NCBI GenBank assembly: GCA_947086925.1
Contig: CAMUAL010000029.1
Location: forward strand, 1-22,344
DNA: 22,344 bases
Direction: 5' to 3'
Source: an uncultured Clostridia bacterium
GTDB lineage: Bacteria; Bacillota; Clostridia; Christensenellales; Pumilibacteraceae
Both the position numbers and the translations under genes were made by a program. The notes below the pieces were generated by a model that worked only from the letters and a program-made list of their open reading frames with translations, was not told where the DNA came from and ran no database searches. Within the stretch, counting starts at the first letter, position 1, and each line of letters starts with the position of its first letter. Shown here in pieces: positions 7,822 to 14,790 of this stretch.

Positions 7822-8562
7822 TTACTCGCAGTCGCTATTATTCTTGTTTATTGCTTTTTTGCCTATCGACTCGAATATTCCGTATATCGCGCCTGCGGCT
7901 ATTGCCAAAATACCGAATACCGCAATAATGGCAATACTCGCAACGCGTATGTTATTTACTTTTTTCGCATTTGCAGAGAAATCGCCGATAATGGCATTTA
8001 CGTCATATAGCTTCGTGTAATCTTCCAAACAGATATCGATGGCGGCGTTCGAAAGTTCGAATAATGCTCTGAGAAGTTTTTAATCTTCCGCGCTGTTACG
8101 CCCCCATGATTCATTCGGAATCAACTCGCAATATTCATTTACGAAATAATATCCGTTTATTGTTTGCGACGATGTTCCCGCACTGAGTATAACCTGAATT
8201 TCCCCTTTTTCCGCATTAAACCAATATGTAACTTCGTTAGAGCCGACAGAAGTTCCTCTTATAGTTATATTACAGTAAAGTTTTCTGTGATTACCGTTGG
8301 TTATCAAAGTCCCCGAAACATGAGTTCCGGACAAAGAGTACGAAAATTTCGCATCCTCTCCGTAACTTTCAACCCGCACCGAAACGCGCCTGTCGCAAAA
8401 CGACTTGGCAAAAAAGCTAAATGTAACGCAACAATGCGTAAGCGAATGGGAGTTGTGCAAAACCGAGCCTACACTGTCGTACTTATGTATGCTTGCCGAC
8501 GTTTTCGATATTTCGTTAGACGCACTTTGCGGCAGAATCGATTGGTAAAAAGCGGGAGCCTC
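7822..8562 (-). pseudogene. Probable remnant of a membrane-anchored protein (no start codon, internal stop)
   Basis: Between the MscS stop (8563) and the TspO terminator, one minus-strand frame stays open except for a TAA at 8080-8082. It gives about 160 residues of beta-rich sequence, then after the stop about 85 residues with one clear membrane helix (VASIAIIAVFGILAIAAGAI) and a lysine-rich tail. No ATG begins either part. The only candidate starts are TTG at 8460 (126 residues) and TTG at 8028 (68 residues), and neither has a Shine-Dalgarno. I read this as an N-terminally truncated, nonsense-mutated gene. The alternative is two small TTG-start genes, or a sequencing error at the TAA. No family is recognised. 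Confidence 0.4.
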
Positions 8563-8567
8563 TTACC
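8544..8567 (-). terminator. Hairpin overlapping the MscS stop codon, possible weak terminator
   Basis: On the minus strand GGTAAGAGGC and GCTTTTTACC form a 10-bp stem (two G-U pairs) around the loop TCCC, and the MscS TAA lies in the 5' arm. A run of five T lies inside the 3' arm rather than after it, so termination is uncertain. The two mismatches on the plus strand become G-U wobbles only on the minus strand, which favours minus-strand RNA function. Confidence 0.35.
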
Positions 8568-9534
8568 CTTTTTTTTCGCTCTTGCCTTTTTTGTTTTTGA
8601 CTTTTTTACGTATGTGCAGAAATTCCGACAGACTCACGTTTTCAAGGTCGATTCGGTTTGACTGCACGCGTTCTTTTTCAATGCGCTCGGGCAAAGGTTC
8701 GGCGTTTACGGGCATAACGACCGAATCGGTGCGGGAGCGGACTTCGAGCTGAGCATACGGCACCGTTATTCCGTTGCGCTTGAACTCGTTGTATACGTTT
8801 TCGACTACGTAATAATAAACGTCCCAATAGTCCTCGGTGTCGCACCAACAGTTAGAAAAAAAGTCCAAACTGCTTGCATTTAAAACTTTAAGCCTGCAAA
8901 ACGGCTCGGGCGCAAGCCGCACTTTGCCATTGCTTTTCATAACGCCCGTTACTATATTTTTTACCTTTTCGACGTCGGTTTCATAAGCAACCGAAAACGT
9001 AAATTCCACTCGGCGGGTCGGGTTTGCGCCCGCGTTAAGCACGCTGCTGTTTACTATGGTGCTGTTTGGAATCGTTATGCGCTTGTTGTCGGTCGTGTCG
9101 ATTGTGGTAAATAAAAAGTTGATGTCGGTTATGCTACCTTCTACTCCGTCGGCAAAAATGTAATCGCCCTTTTTGAACATTTTGTTTGCGACTATTACTA
9201 TTCCGTTTGCAAGGTTGGCAATGTTGTTTTCAAGCGCGAGTCCCACCGCCAAAATCACCGCGCTGAGTGCCGTTACTATTGCGGTTATTTTAACTCCCGC
9301 AAGGCTTAACAGCACGAGTACAAGCACAAGATACAGCAATACCTTTATTACCGTAACTATAAACTGCTGTGCGATTTTTTCCATTCTGCTTTTTGCGAAT
9401 ATGCGCCTTACTATATTTATTATTATCTTTACCGCAATTACGCCGAATACAAGCACGGCAAAAAACAGTATGATATTAAACACATGACCGCTGAAAAAGT
9501 TTTTAACCGAATTTAAAAATTCACTTCCGCTCAT
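8563..9534 (-). CDS. MscS-family small-conductance mechanosensitive ion channel
   Basis: The protein (323 residues from the ATG at 9534) should form a heptameric membrane channel that opens under hypo-osmotic stress to release solutes. Three membrane helices are visible: VFNIILFFAVLVFGVIAV near residues 19-38, FIVTVIKVLLYLVLVLVLLS near 58-77, and the pore-lining ALSAVILAVGLAL with NIANLANGIVIV near 88-115. These are followed by the soluble beta domain (FKKGDYIFADGVEGSITDI) and the alpha/beta C-terminal domain. The tail is very basic (KKVKNKKGKSEKKG). An in-frame TTG at 9561 would add nine residues, but MSGSEF at 9534 is the better start by family alignment, although its ribosome site is weak. 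Confidence 0.9.
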   Translation of the reverse strand: MSGSEFLNSVKNFFSGHVFNIILFFAVLVFGVIAVKIIINIVRRIFAKSRMEKIAQQFIVTVIKVLLYLVLVLVLLSLAGVKITAIVTALSAVILAVGLALENNIANLANGIVIVANKMFKKGDYIFADGVEGSITDINFLFTTIDTTDNKRITIPNSTIVNSSVLNAGANPTRRVEFTFSVAYETDVEKVKNIVTGVMKSNGKVRLAPEPFCRLKVLNASSLDFFSNCWCDTEDYWDVYYYVVENVYNEFKRNGITVPYAQLEVRSRTDSVVMPVNAEPLPERIEKERVQSNRIDLENVSLSEFLHIRKKVKNKKGKSEKKG

Positions 9535-9579
9535 AATTTCGATTATTGCACATTCAAGCAAAATAAAACGTGATAAATC

Positions 9580-9616
9580 AAAAAAGGCAAAACGAATTTA
9601 ACGCTTTGCCCTTTAA
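9580..9616 (-). terminator. Rho-independent terminator of the GH32-fructokinase operon
   Basis: On the minus strand AAAGGGCAAAGCG and CGTTTTGCCTTTT pair over 13 bp (two G-U pairs) around a 7-base loop and run into TTTTTTG. It begins about 18 bases after the fructokinase stop and separates this operon from the MscS gene. Confidence 0.82.
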
Positions 9617-9633
9617 ACAATAACACAAGCTTA

Positions 9634-10551
9634 TTACATAAGAATTTCGATTTGCTCTTTTTCGGGCAAACTGCTTATTGCGCCTCGCGCGGTTGTGGCA
9701 AGTGCACCCGCTATGTTTGCAAAACGGAATATGTTATTCAATTCGGCATCGGAAAGCAACAAAAAATTCTTGCCGTCGAGTTTGCCGAGAAGCGCGCCGT
9801 AAAATGCGTCGCCCGCGCCCGTGGTGTCTATCGGCTTCACTTTTATGCTCGGCACGATTTGCACCCTGTCGCCTATACAGTAGGCACTGCCGTTTCCGCC
9901 GAGAGTTACGCATATCAGCTTATCGGGTCGCGATACCTTTTTTATGCCGCCGAGCCCCTTTTCGCCCGTGAACATTTCGAGCTCGTTTTCGGAATATTTT
10001 ACTATATCCGCCGCCTGTGCGTACTTTGCGTATATCTTTTTTGCCTTTGCCGCGTCGGGAAAAATATCGTCGCGGTAGTTCACGTCGAAACTCAGTCTTT
10101 TGCCGTGCTTTTTAGTTTCTTCAACCGCTTTATCGGCAAACTCGATTCCCTTGCTTTCGCTCAGCATAAGCGAACCGATGTGTACCGTGTCTGCTTTTTT
10201 AATGTATTCGAGCGATTTCTCGGACAGCATATAGTCGGCTGTGCTCTTGCGGTAAAAACAGAAACTGCGTTCGCCGTCGGGTGCAAGTTCCACAAACGCA
10301 AGCGTTGTATTTACATCGGGCAATATAGTTATATCGACAAAGTCAAGTTCTTGATTTTTTGCGAATCCGCAAAGGTATTTACCTATAATGTCATTGCCGA
10401 CACTCCCTATAAAGCCGCTGTTGCCGCCCGAGCGCGCTATGGCGCATGCCACGTTAAAAGGAGCACCGCCCGCATAGCGTTCGTACGATACCGTGCCGTT
10501 TTGCTCACGTCCTATCATATCCGCCAATATTTCGCCGTATGAAATTATCAT
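9634..10551 (-). CDS. Fructokinase (PfkB/ribokinase family)
   Basis: This 305-residue cytosolic sugar kinase should phosphorylate fructose with ATP, feeding it into glycolysis. PfkB features are present: YGEILADMIG at the N-terminus, the GGAPFNVACAIARSGG block (residues 28-43) and the C-terminal signature DTTGAGDAFYGALLG with the catalytic base at D248. PfkB kinases vary in substrate, but the partner here is a fructan hydrolase, which strongly favours fructose. The ATG at 10551 overlaps the TGA of the upstream GH32 gene as ATGA, implying translational coupling. A longer frame to 10626 overlaps the GH32 coding sequence and does not align with family N-termini. Confidence 0.92.
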   Translation of the reverse strand: MIISYGEILADMIGREQNGTVSYERYAGGAPFNVACAIARSGGNSGFIGSVGNDIIGKYLCGFAKNQELDFVDITILPDVNTTLAFVELAPDGERSFCFYRKSTADYMLSEKSLEYIKKADTVHIGSLMLSESKGIEFADKAVEETKKHGKRLSFDVNYRDDIFPDAAKAKKIYAKYAQAADIVKYSENELEMFTGEKGLGGIKKVSRPDKLICVTLGGNGSAYCIGDRVQIVPSIKVKPIDTTGAGDAFYGALLGKLDGKNFLLLSDAELNNIFRFANIAGALATTARGAISSLPEKEQIEILM

Positions 10552-13500
10552 GCTTTTTGCCCCCGAGCTTTGTTTTTTCCCGACACAATCCAATATACCG
10601 CAAACGCCGCTATAAGACAAGCGCACAGCACTGCCGCTATAATGCTAATAATAATCCCCGTTTTATTCACGGGCGCGGGCGGAATTATTTCGTATCCGAA
10701 CACGAAATTCGCCGAACCTTTATCGGTTAAAATGCGCACCGTGTGGTCGCCCTCTCCGAGCGCGGAAATCACACCGCCGTCTATCGTAAGCGCGGAATCC
10801 GCATAAGTATATTTAACCTCTTTTCCGTCGATTGTAACGCCGCTTATATTCGCCAATCCGAGCGACACCGCAAGCGTAAGCGCATCACTGCCGTTAAGAG
10901 TGCGGTAGCTGTCGAAAATCTGTACGGCGGCGTAGGTATAAAGCGTAAATACAGTGGTTTTTCCGTTTTCGAGCGTTAGCGTAAAGTCGTATTTTTTGCC
11001 GCCCGTAAGCGACGATAAATAGTTTTGACCGAGCGTAAGTTCTCCGCCGTCCACCGAATAATCGACGGACGTAAGATATTCTTTCGTTGTTTCGTTGCGC
11101 AGGATAAATGCCGAATCGCCCACGTATTCGCGCACCTGCTCGCCTGCGCCGTAAATCGACGCAATAGCAATATCGTCAAATGAAAATTCGCCGTTATAAA
11201 CATTAAGCCCCACGTAGCCGCCTGTATACAAGCCATGATACGTTACTATCGCAACGATACCGTTTACTTCTATCGTGATTTCGCCGTTGTAAACCGTTAC
11301 CTTATATTTTACGGGGTCGCCTCTGCGAAGGGCAAGCGGATACGATGCAACAGACTCGCCGCCGCTCATCCACAGCTTGACTTCGCGCGCCGCGTAATCG
11401 TAATTTGCGCAATAATAAGTGTGATAGTTGTCGCCCGCCGCAAACAAAATTCCGAACGCAACGGAATTGTCGCTCCGCGCGGTAACGGTAGCCGACAGCG
11501 AAAAATTCGCGTACTTGTTTTCGGAATATATGAAGCCGTCGCCACCTGCGTTCCCCACGTAACCGCCGTCAACGCTCCATTTGCCCGCATACTGTGTAAC
11601 GAAATTCAAATCGGAATTTACGCGACCCGACAGCACGTTTACGCTTACTTGCTTTTCGTGATTGCCGTACGTTACCGTTATAACCGATTTGCCAACTCCC
11701 GTTGCGCACACCGACAGACTGCCGTCACTGCGTTTATCCGCAGTAACGGAATCGCCCGAACACACAACCGTAATATCGCCGCAATCGAACGACGGATTCG
11801 GCGAACACGCAAGCACGGTAAGCGTATCGCCTACGTACATTGTTTCGGCGGTTGCACTGAGATAAAATCCGTCGAAACTTCCGAGCGCGTCCTCATTGTC
11901 CCAAATTCCGTTTAATGCGTACACTTTGACGTCCGCATGAATTTCACCGTCGCTTGTAAGCGACATTCCGTTGCTGTACAAAGACGGAAAAACAGCCACA
12001 TTTGCACTGACTTCGCCTTTGCCGCCCGATATAAACAGATTGCCCCAATCGAGATAAGCGTGCAAACGTACTTCGCCGTTTTGCGGCGAAAGTTTTGCCG
12101 TGTATAAAATTTTGTAACGAGAAGTGTGTTTTGCCGCAAGCGACGAATTACTGCGGTCTACCGTAAGAATTTCGTTTTGAATATCATACACTATTTCGGT
12201 GTATTCGTACTCCGATTCGGCAAGCTTTAAGCTTACTTTCCGCGCCGACGCTTCCTCTACGTTCAAAGTTACGTCAACCTCGGCAAGAGAGGCGTTTACA
12301 CCGCTTAAAATATTGTCGTCCCCTATTGTTACGCCGTCTTGCCCGTAAAGCGTTTCATTGCGGAGAGCACTGTATTCGTTCACTGCGTTGCGCGCAAGCA
12401 TAAGCTCGCCGTTTATTTCTTCGAGCGTAAGCTCATAAATCATGGTCATACCGCCGTTCCAATTATCGCGCAATCCACCGCTTCCGCTTTCGGCATATTC
12501 GTCAACCGTTTTCCAATTTGCCGCCCAACTTACGCCTATGCGTCTGCCGTCGGGAGCGTTATTGAACGTCTGCGCGGCATAGCTGTCGAACCCGAACGAA
12601 AACTGCCTCGGAGTTTCGCCTTCGTAAGCCGAAAACAGACCGTTCTCGTCGCAAGTGCCGAGCACATAGTATTCGTTGGGGTACTCATGCGTTTCGCGGC
12701 TTGTGCCGTTGTATTCGTGCGACTGCGGTTTATCTTCGGGCGACATAACAAGCACCCACGTCTGCTCCCCGTAAGCCCCCGTTAAATTATCGGGGTTTTC
12801 TAGCGGGAACAGGTCGGGACATTCGCCCCAAAAACCCGTTGTGCCAACATACTGCCAATCGAGAAGATTATCGGACGCGAACTGCACTATTTCGCCGCCG
12901 CCTACAACCATCATCCATTTATTAAGGTCGTCGCTCCAAAACACTTTCGGGTCGCGAAAGTCGCCCGGATTATTCAGTCCTATGCTCTGCTCGTCGTCGC
13001 CATCGCCAACGGTGAGATTATCGGCGGTTTTCAGTATTTCGATAAATTCCGAATGAGCAAACGATTCGCCGTCCGGTGAAAATGCAATCGTTTGTCGTTG
13101 GTCGTTTGTTCCTTCCGTTGCCGCCTCGGCGTCGCGTTCTTCGGCGGTTTTAGGCTGTGTGAAAATCGCATAGAATCCCGCCTCGTTTTTGTAGCCGCGC
13201 CCTTTGTTTTTTTCCGACACGTACACCGCACTGCCCGAAAATATCGGCCCCGTGGGAACTGTTTTATCTGCTATATACGCCGCGTCGTTTGCCCACAAAG
13301 GCGTTATGGCAACGTCATGCTCCTGCCAATGTATAAGGTCGGTGCTTGTGGCGTGTCCCCAATGCATGGAATCCCACCTGTTGCCCGTTACGGCATACTG
13401 ATAATACATATGGTATGTTCCGCCCGTACCGCTTGCATCCGGAACGTACAACAATCCGTTGGGGTCGTTGTTCCAATGCTCGTTTTGCGTATAGCTTAGT

Positions 13501-13634
13501 TGCGGGCGGTACTGCTCGAAATGCGGCGCGGTTTGCGTTTCCGCCGCATACGCCGACACGGGAAAAGCGACTGCCGTAATTGCCGCAATGCAAAGCGCAA
13601 GTAATATCGCACTAAGGTGTTTTTTGGATTTCAT
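10548..13634 (-). CDS. Surface GH32 beta-fructosidase (levanase/inulinase-like) with C-terminal membrane anchor
   Basis: This 1028-residue exported enzyme should cut beta-fructosyl links in levan, inulin or fructo-oligosaccharides. A signal peptide (residues 1 to about 30, KSKK then a hydrophobic run ending SAYA) precedes the five-bladed GH32 domain. The catalytic set is complete: WNNDPNG (nucleophile D57), FRDPK (D228) and GECPDLF (acid/base E271). After the GH32 beta-sandwich come a Big2-like bacterial Ig domain (about 600-680), a concanavalin-like laminin-type module (about 685-850) and a further beta domain. The C-terminus has a hydrophobic helix (IIISIIAAVLCACLIAAFAV) and the basic tail GKNKARGQKA, so it is tethered to the membrane without an LPXTG motif. 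GGAGG sits 8 bases before the ATG at 13634. Divergent from the LacI gene, and coupled to fructokinase. Confidence 0.92.
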   Translation of the reverse strand: MKSKKHLSAILLALCIAAITAVAFPVSAYAAETQTAPHFEQYRPQLSYTQNEHWNNDPNGLLYVPDASGTGGTYHMYYQYAVTGNRWDSMHWGHATSTDLIHWQEHDVAITPLWANDAAYIADKTVPTGPIFSGSAVYVSEKNKGRGYKNEAGFYAIFTQPKTAEERDAEAATEGTNDQRQTIAFSPDGESFAHSEFIEILKTADNLTVGDGDDEQSIGLNNPGDFRDPKVFWSDDLNKWMMVVGGGEIVQFASDNLLDWQYVGTTGFWGECPDLFPLENPDNLTGAYGEQTWVLVMSPEDKPQSHEYNGTSRETHEYPNEYYVLGTCDENGLFSAYEGETPRQFSFGFDSYAAQTFNNAPDGRRIGVSWAANWKTVDEYAESGSGGLRDNWNGGMTMIYELTLEEINGELMLARNAVNEYSALRNETLYGQDGVTIGDDNILSGVNASLAEVDVTLNVEEASARKVSLKLAESEYEYTEIVYDIQNEILTVDRSNSSLAAKHTSRYKILYTAKLSPQNGEVRLHAYLDWGNLFISGGKGEVSANVAVFPSLYSNGMSLTSDGEIHADVKVYALNGIWDNEDALGSFDGFYLSATAETMYVGDTLTVLACSPNPSFDCGDITVVCSGDSVTADKRSDGSLSVCATGVGKSVITVTYGNHEKQVSVNVLSGRVNSDLNFVTQYAGKWSVDGGYVGNAGGDGFIYSENKYANFSLSATVTARSDNSVAFGILFAAGDNYHTYYCANYDYAAREVKLWMSGGESVASYPLALRRGDPVKYKVTVYNGEITIEVNGIVAIVTYHGLYTGGYVGLNVYNGEFSFDDIAIASIYGAGEQVREYVGDSAFILRNETTKEYLTSVDYSVDGGELTLGQNYLSSLTGGKKYDFTLTLENGKTTVFTLYTYAAVQIFDSYRTLNGSDALTLAVSLGLANISGVTIDGKEVKYTYADSALTIDGGVISALGEGDHTVRILTDKGSANFVFGYEIIPPAPVNKTGIIISIIAAVLCACLIAAFAVYWIVSGKNKARGQKA

Positions 13635-13657
13635 GGAAATATCCTCCGTTTTATAAA

Positions 13658-13686
13658 TGGACAAATCTATTTTAATATGTTATAAT
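13658..13686 (+). promoter_or_regulatory. Probable promoter of the LacI regulator gene
   Basis: On the plus strand TGGACA (13658-13663) is followed after exactly 17 bases by a perfect TATAAT (13681-13686), about 63 bases before the LacI ATG. The opposite strand of this 115-bp gap must hold the promoter of the surface GH32 gene, but it is AT-rich and I cannot pick one hexamer pair with confidence. Confidence 0.6.
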
Positions 13687-13747
13687 TTAACCTAAGCTTA
13701 CAAACGATTGACTTAATTCCAAAGACCGAAACCGTGAGGTTAATTTA
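13683..13747. promoter_or_regulatory. Candidate LacI-type operator elements in the divergent GH32/lacI gap
   Basis: Two features could be regulator sites. TAATTTAACCT (13683-13693), overlapping the lacI -10 box, is an imperfect inverted copy of AGGTTAATTTA (13737-13747), which covers the lacI ribosome site (9 of 11 match). Between them CAAACGATTG (13701-13710) has the central CG and 8 of 10 symmetric bases typical of LacI-family half sites. Either could let the regulator repress both itself and the GH32-fructokinase operon. This rests on symmetry alone, with no second copy in the window to compare. Confidence 0.3.
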
Positions 13748-13749
13748 TT

Positions 13750-14721
13750 ATGGCAAGTATCAAGGACGTAGCGCGAATAGCGGGCGTTACTCCAACCACA
13801 GTATCGCGCGTGCTGAACAACCGCGGATATATAAGCGAAAACACGCGCAAGCAGGTTTACGACGCTATGCAGCAACTTAACTATCAGCCCAACCGCATAG
13901 CGCGCTCGCTCCAAAGCAGCAAGTCGGATATTATCGCGATTCTCGTACCCGACTGCGGCTCTATGTTTTACAGCGGCTTAATAAGTCAAATCGAGTGGCA
14001 ATGCCGCAAACGCGACAAACGACTTCTTCTTTGCAACAGTTACACCGACCCTAAGTTGGAACAGGAATATATACGCATATTAAACGGTCAGGGAATCGAC
14101 GGTCTTATTGTCTGCTCGCACACGCTCGACATAGAACACTACGAGCGCGTCCCCTTTAAGCTTGTTACGTTCGACCGCGTGCTTCCCGACGTACCCATGG
14201 TTACTTCCGATAATTTCGCGGGCGGTCAGATTGCGGCAAAAAGGCTTATAGACAAAGGTTGCCGAAAGCTTCTGCACATATCCGGCCCTATGACGAACGC
14301 GCGTCTTGCGGGTCATGACCGATACCGCGGATTCGCCGACTACTGCAACTCGCACAAAGTGAGTTACGAGCTTTTTCAAACAGACGATAAATTCGGTTAT
14401 AATTACTACAATACATTTGTAGCCGACCGTCTGCAAAACAAGTTGTCGCAATTCGACGGAGCGTTCTGCTCAAACGATATGCTTGCGTACGCGTTATACC
14501 GTCATGCGGTTAAGCAAGGCTTGAAAGTTCCGCAGGATATTAAGATAATAGGATTCGACAATTCGCAATTCGTGCGAATACTCGACACACCGAAAATCAC
14601 GGTAATAGCGCAAGACGAAATAGCAATAGCCGAAGCTCTCGTAAAAAACGTGCTCTCTCCCGAGTGCGCCGAGCCGATAACTTCCGTGCCCGTAAGACTT
14701 ATAGAAGGCACTACTGCCTGA
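13750..14721 (+). CDS. LacI-family transcriptional regulator of the fructan locus
   Basis: The 323-residue protein has an N-terminal LacI helix-turn-helix (ASIKDVARIAGVTPTTVSRV, residues 2-21) with the hinge region ending near residue 60 (NRIARSLQ). A periplasmic-binding-protein-like effector domain follows (IAILVPD... GIDGLIVCS... VTSDNFAGGQIAAKRLID... IKIIGFDNSQF). It should bind a sugar and release DNA. Its position between two fructan operons and divergent from the surface GH32 suggests a fructose or fructo-oligosaccharide inducer. The ATG follows GAGG at a slightly long spacing. It converges with the giant GH32 lipoprotein gene and ends before a hairpin terminator. Confidence 0.93.
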   Translation: MASIKDVARIAGVTPTTVSRVLNNRGYISENTRKQVYDAMQQLNYQPNRIARSLQSSKSDIIAILVPDCGSMFYSGLISQIEWQCRKRDKRLLLCNSYTDPKLEQEYIRILNGQGIDGLIVCSHTLDIEHYERVPFKLVTFDRVLPDVPMVTSDNFAGGQIAAKRLIDKGCRKLLHISGPMTNARLAGHDRYRGFADYCNSHKVSYELFQTDDKFGYNYYNTFVADRLQNKLSQFDGAFCSNDMLAYALYRHAVKQGLKVPQDIKIIGFDNSQFVRILDTPKITVIAQDEIAIAEALVKNVLSPECAEPITSVPVRLIEGTTA

Positions 14722-14746
14722 TACTTACTTTTCAATGTCCGATGTT

Positions 14747-14773
14747 GCCGCCCCGAACGAGGCGGCTTTTTTG
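14747..14773 (+). terminator. Rho-independent terminator of the LacI gene
   Basis: A 6-bp GC-only stem (GCCGCC / GGCGGC) with an 8-base loop is followed by six T and then GTT on the plus strand, 25 bases past the LacI stop. The minus strand has no T run after the hairpin, so it does not obviously end the convergent GH32 operon. Confidence 0.8.
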
Positions 14774-14790
14774 TTGTGCCGCTCCTATTC

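Noticed and set aside
9652..10542. Plus-strand open frame of 296 codons over fructokinase
   Set aside because: Antisense to a PfkB gene with intact motifs; the protein is Arg/Tyr/Cys/Val-rich without recognisable features, an effect of codon bias.
14747..14773. Same hairpin as a terminator for the minus-strand GH32 operon
   Set aside because: The minus strand lacks a T run after the stem, so only plus-strand termination is supported.
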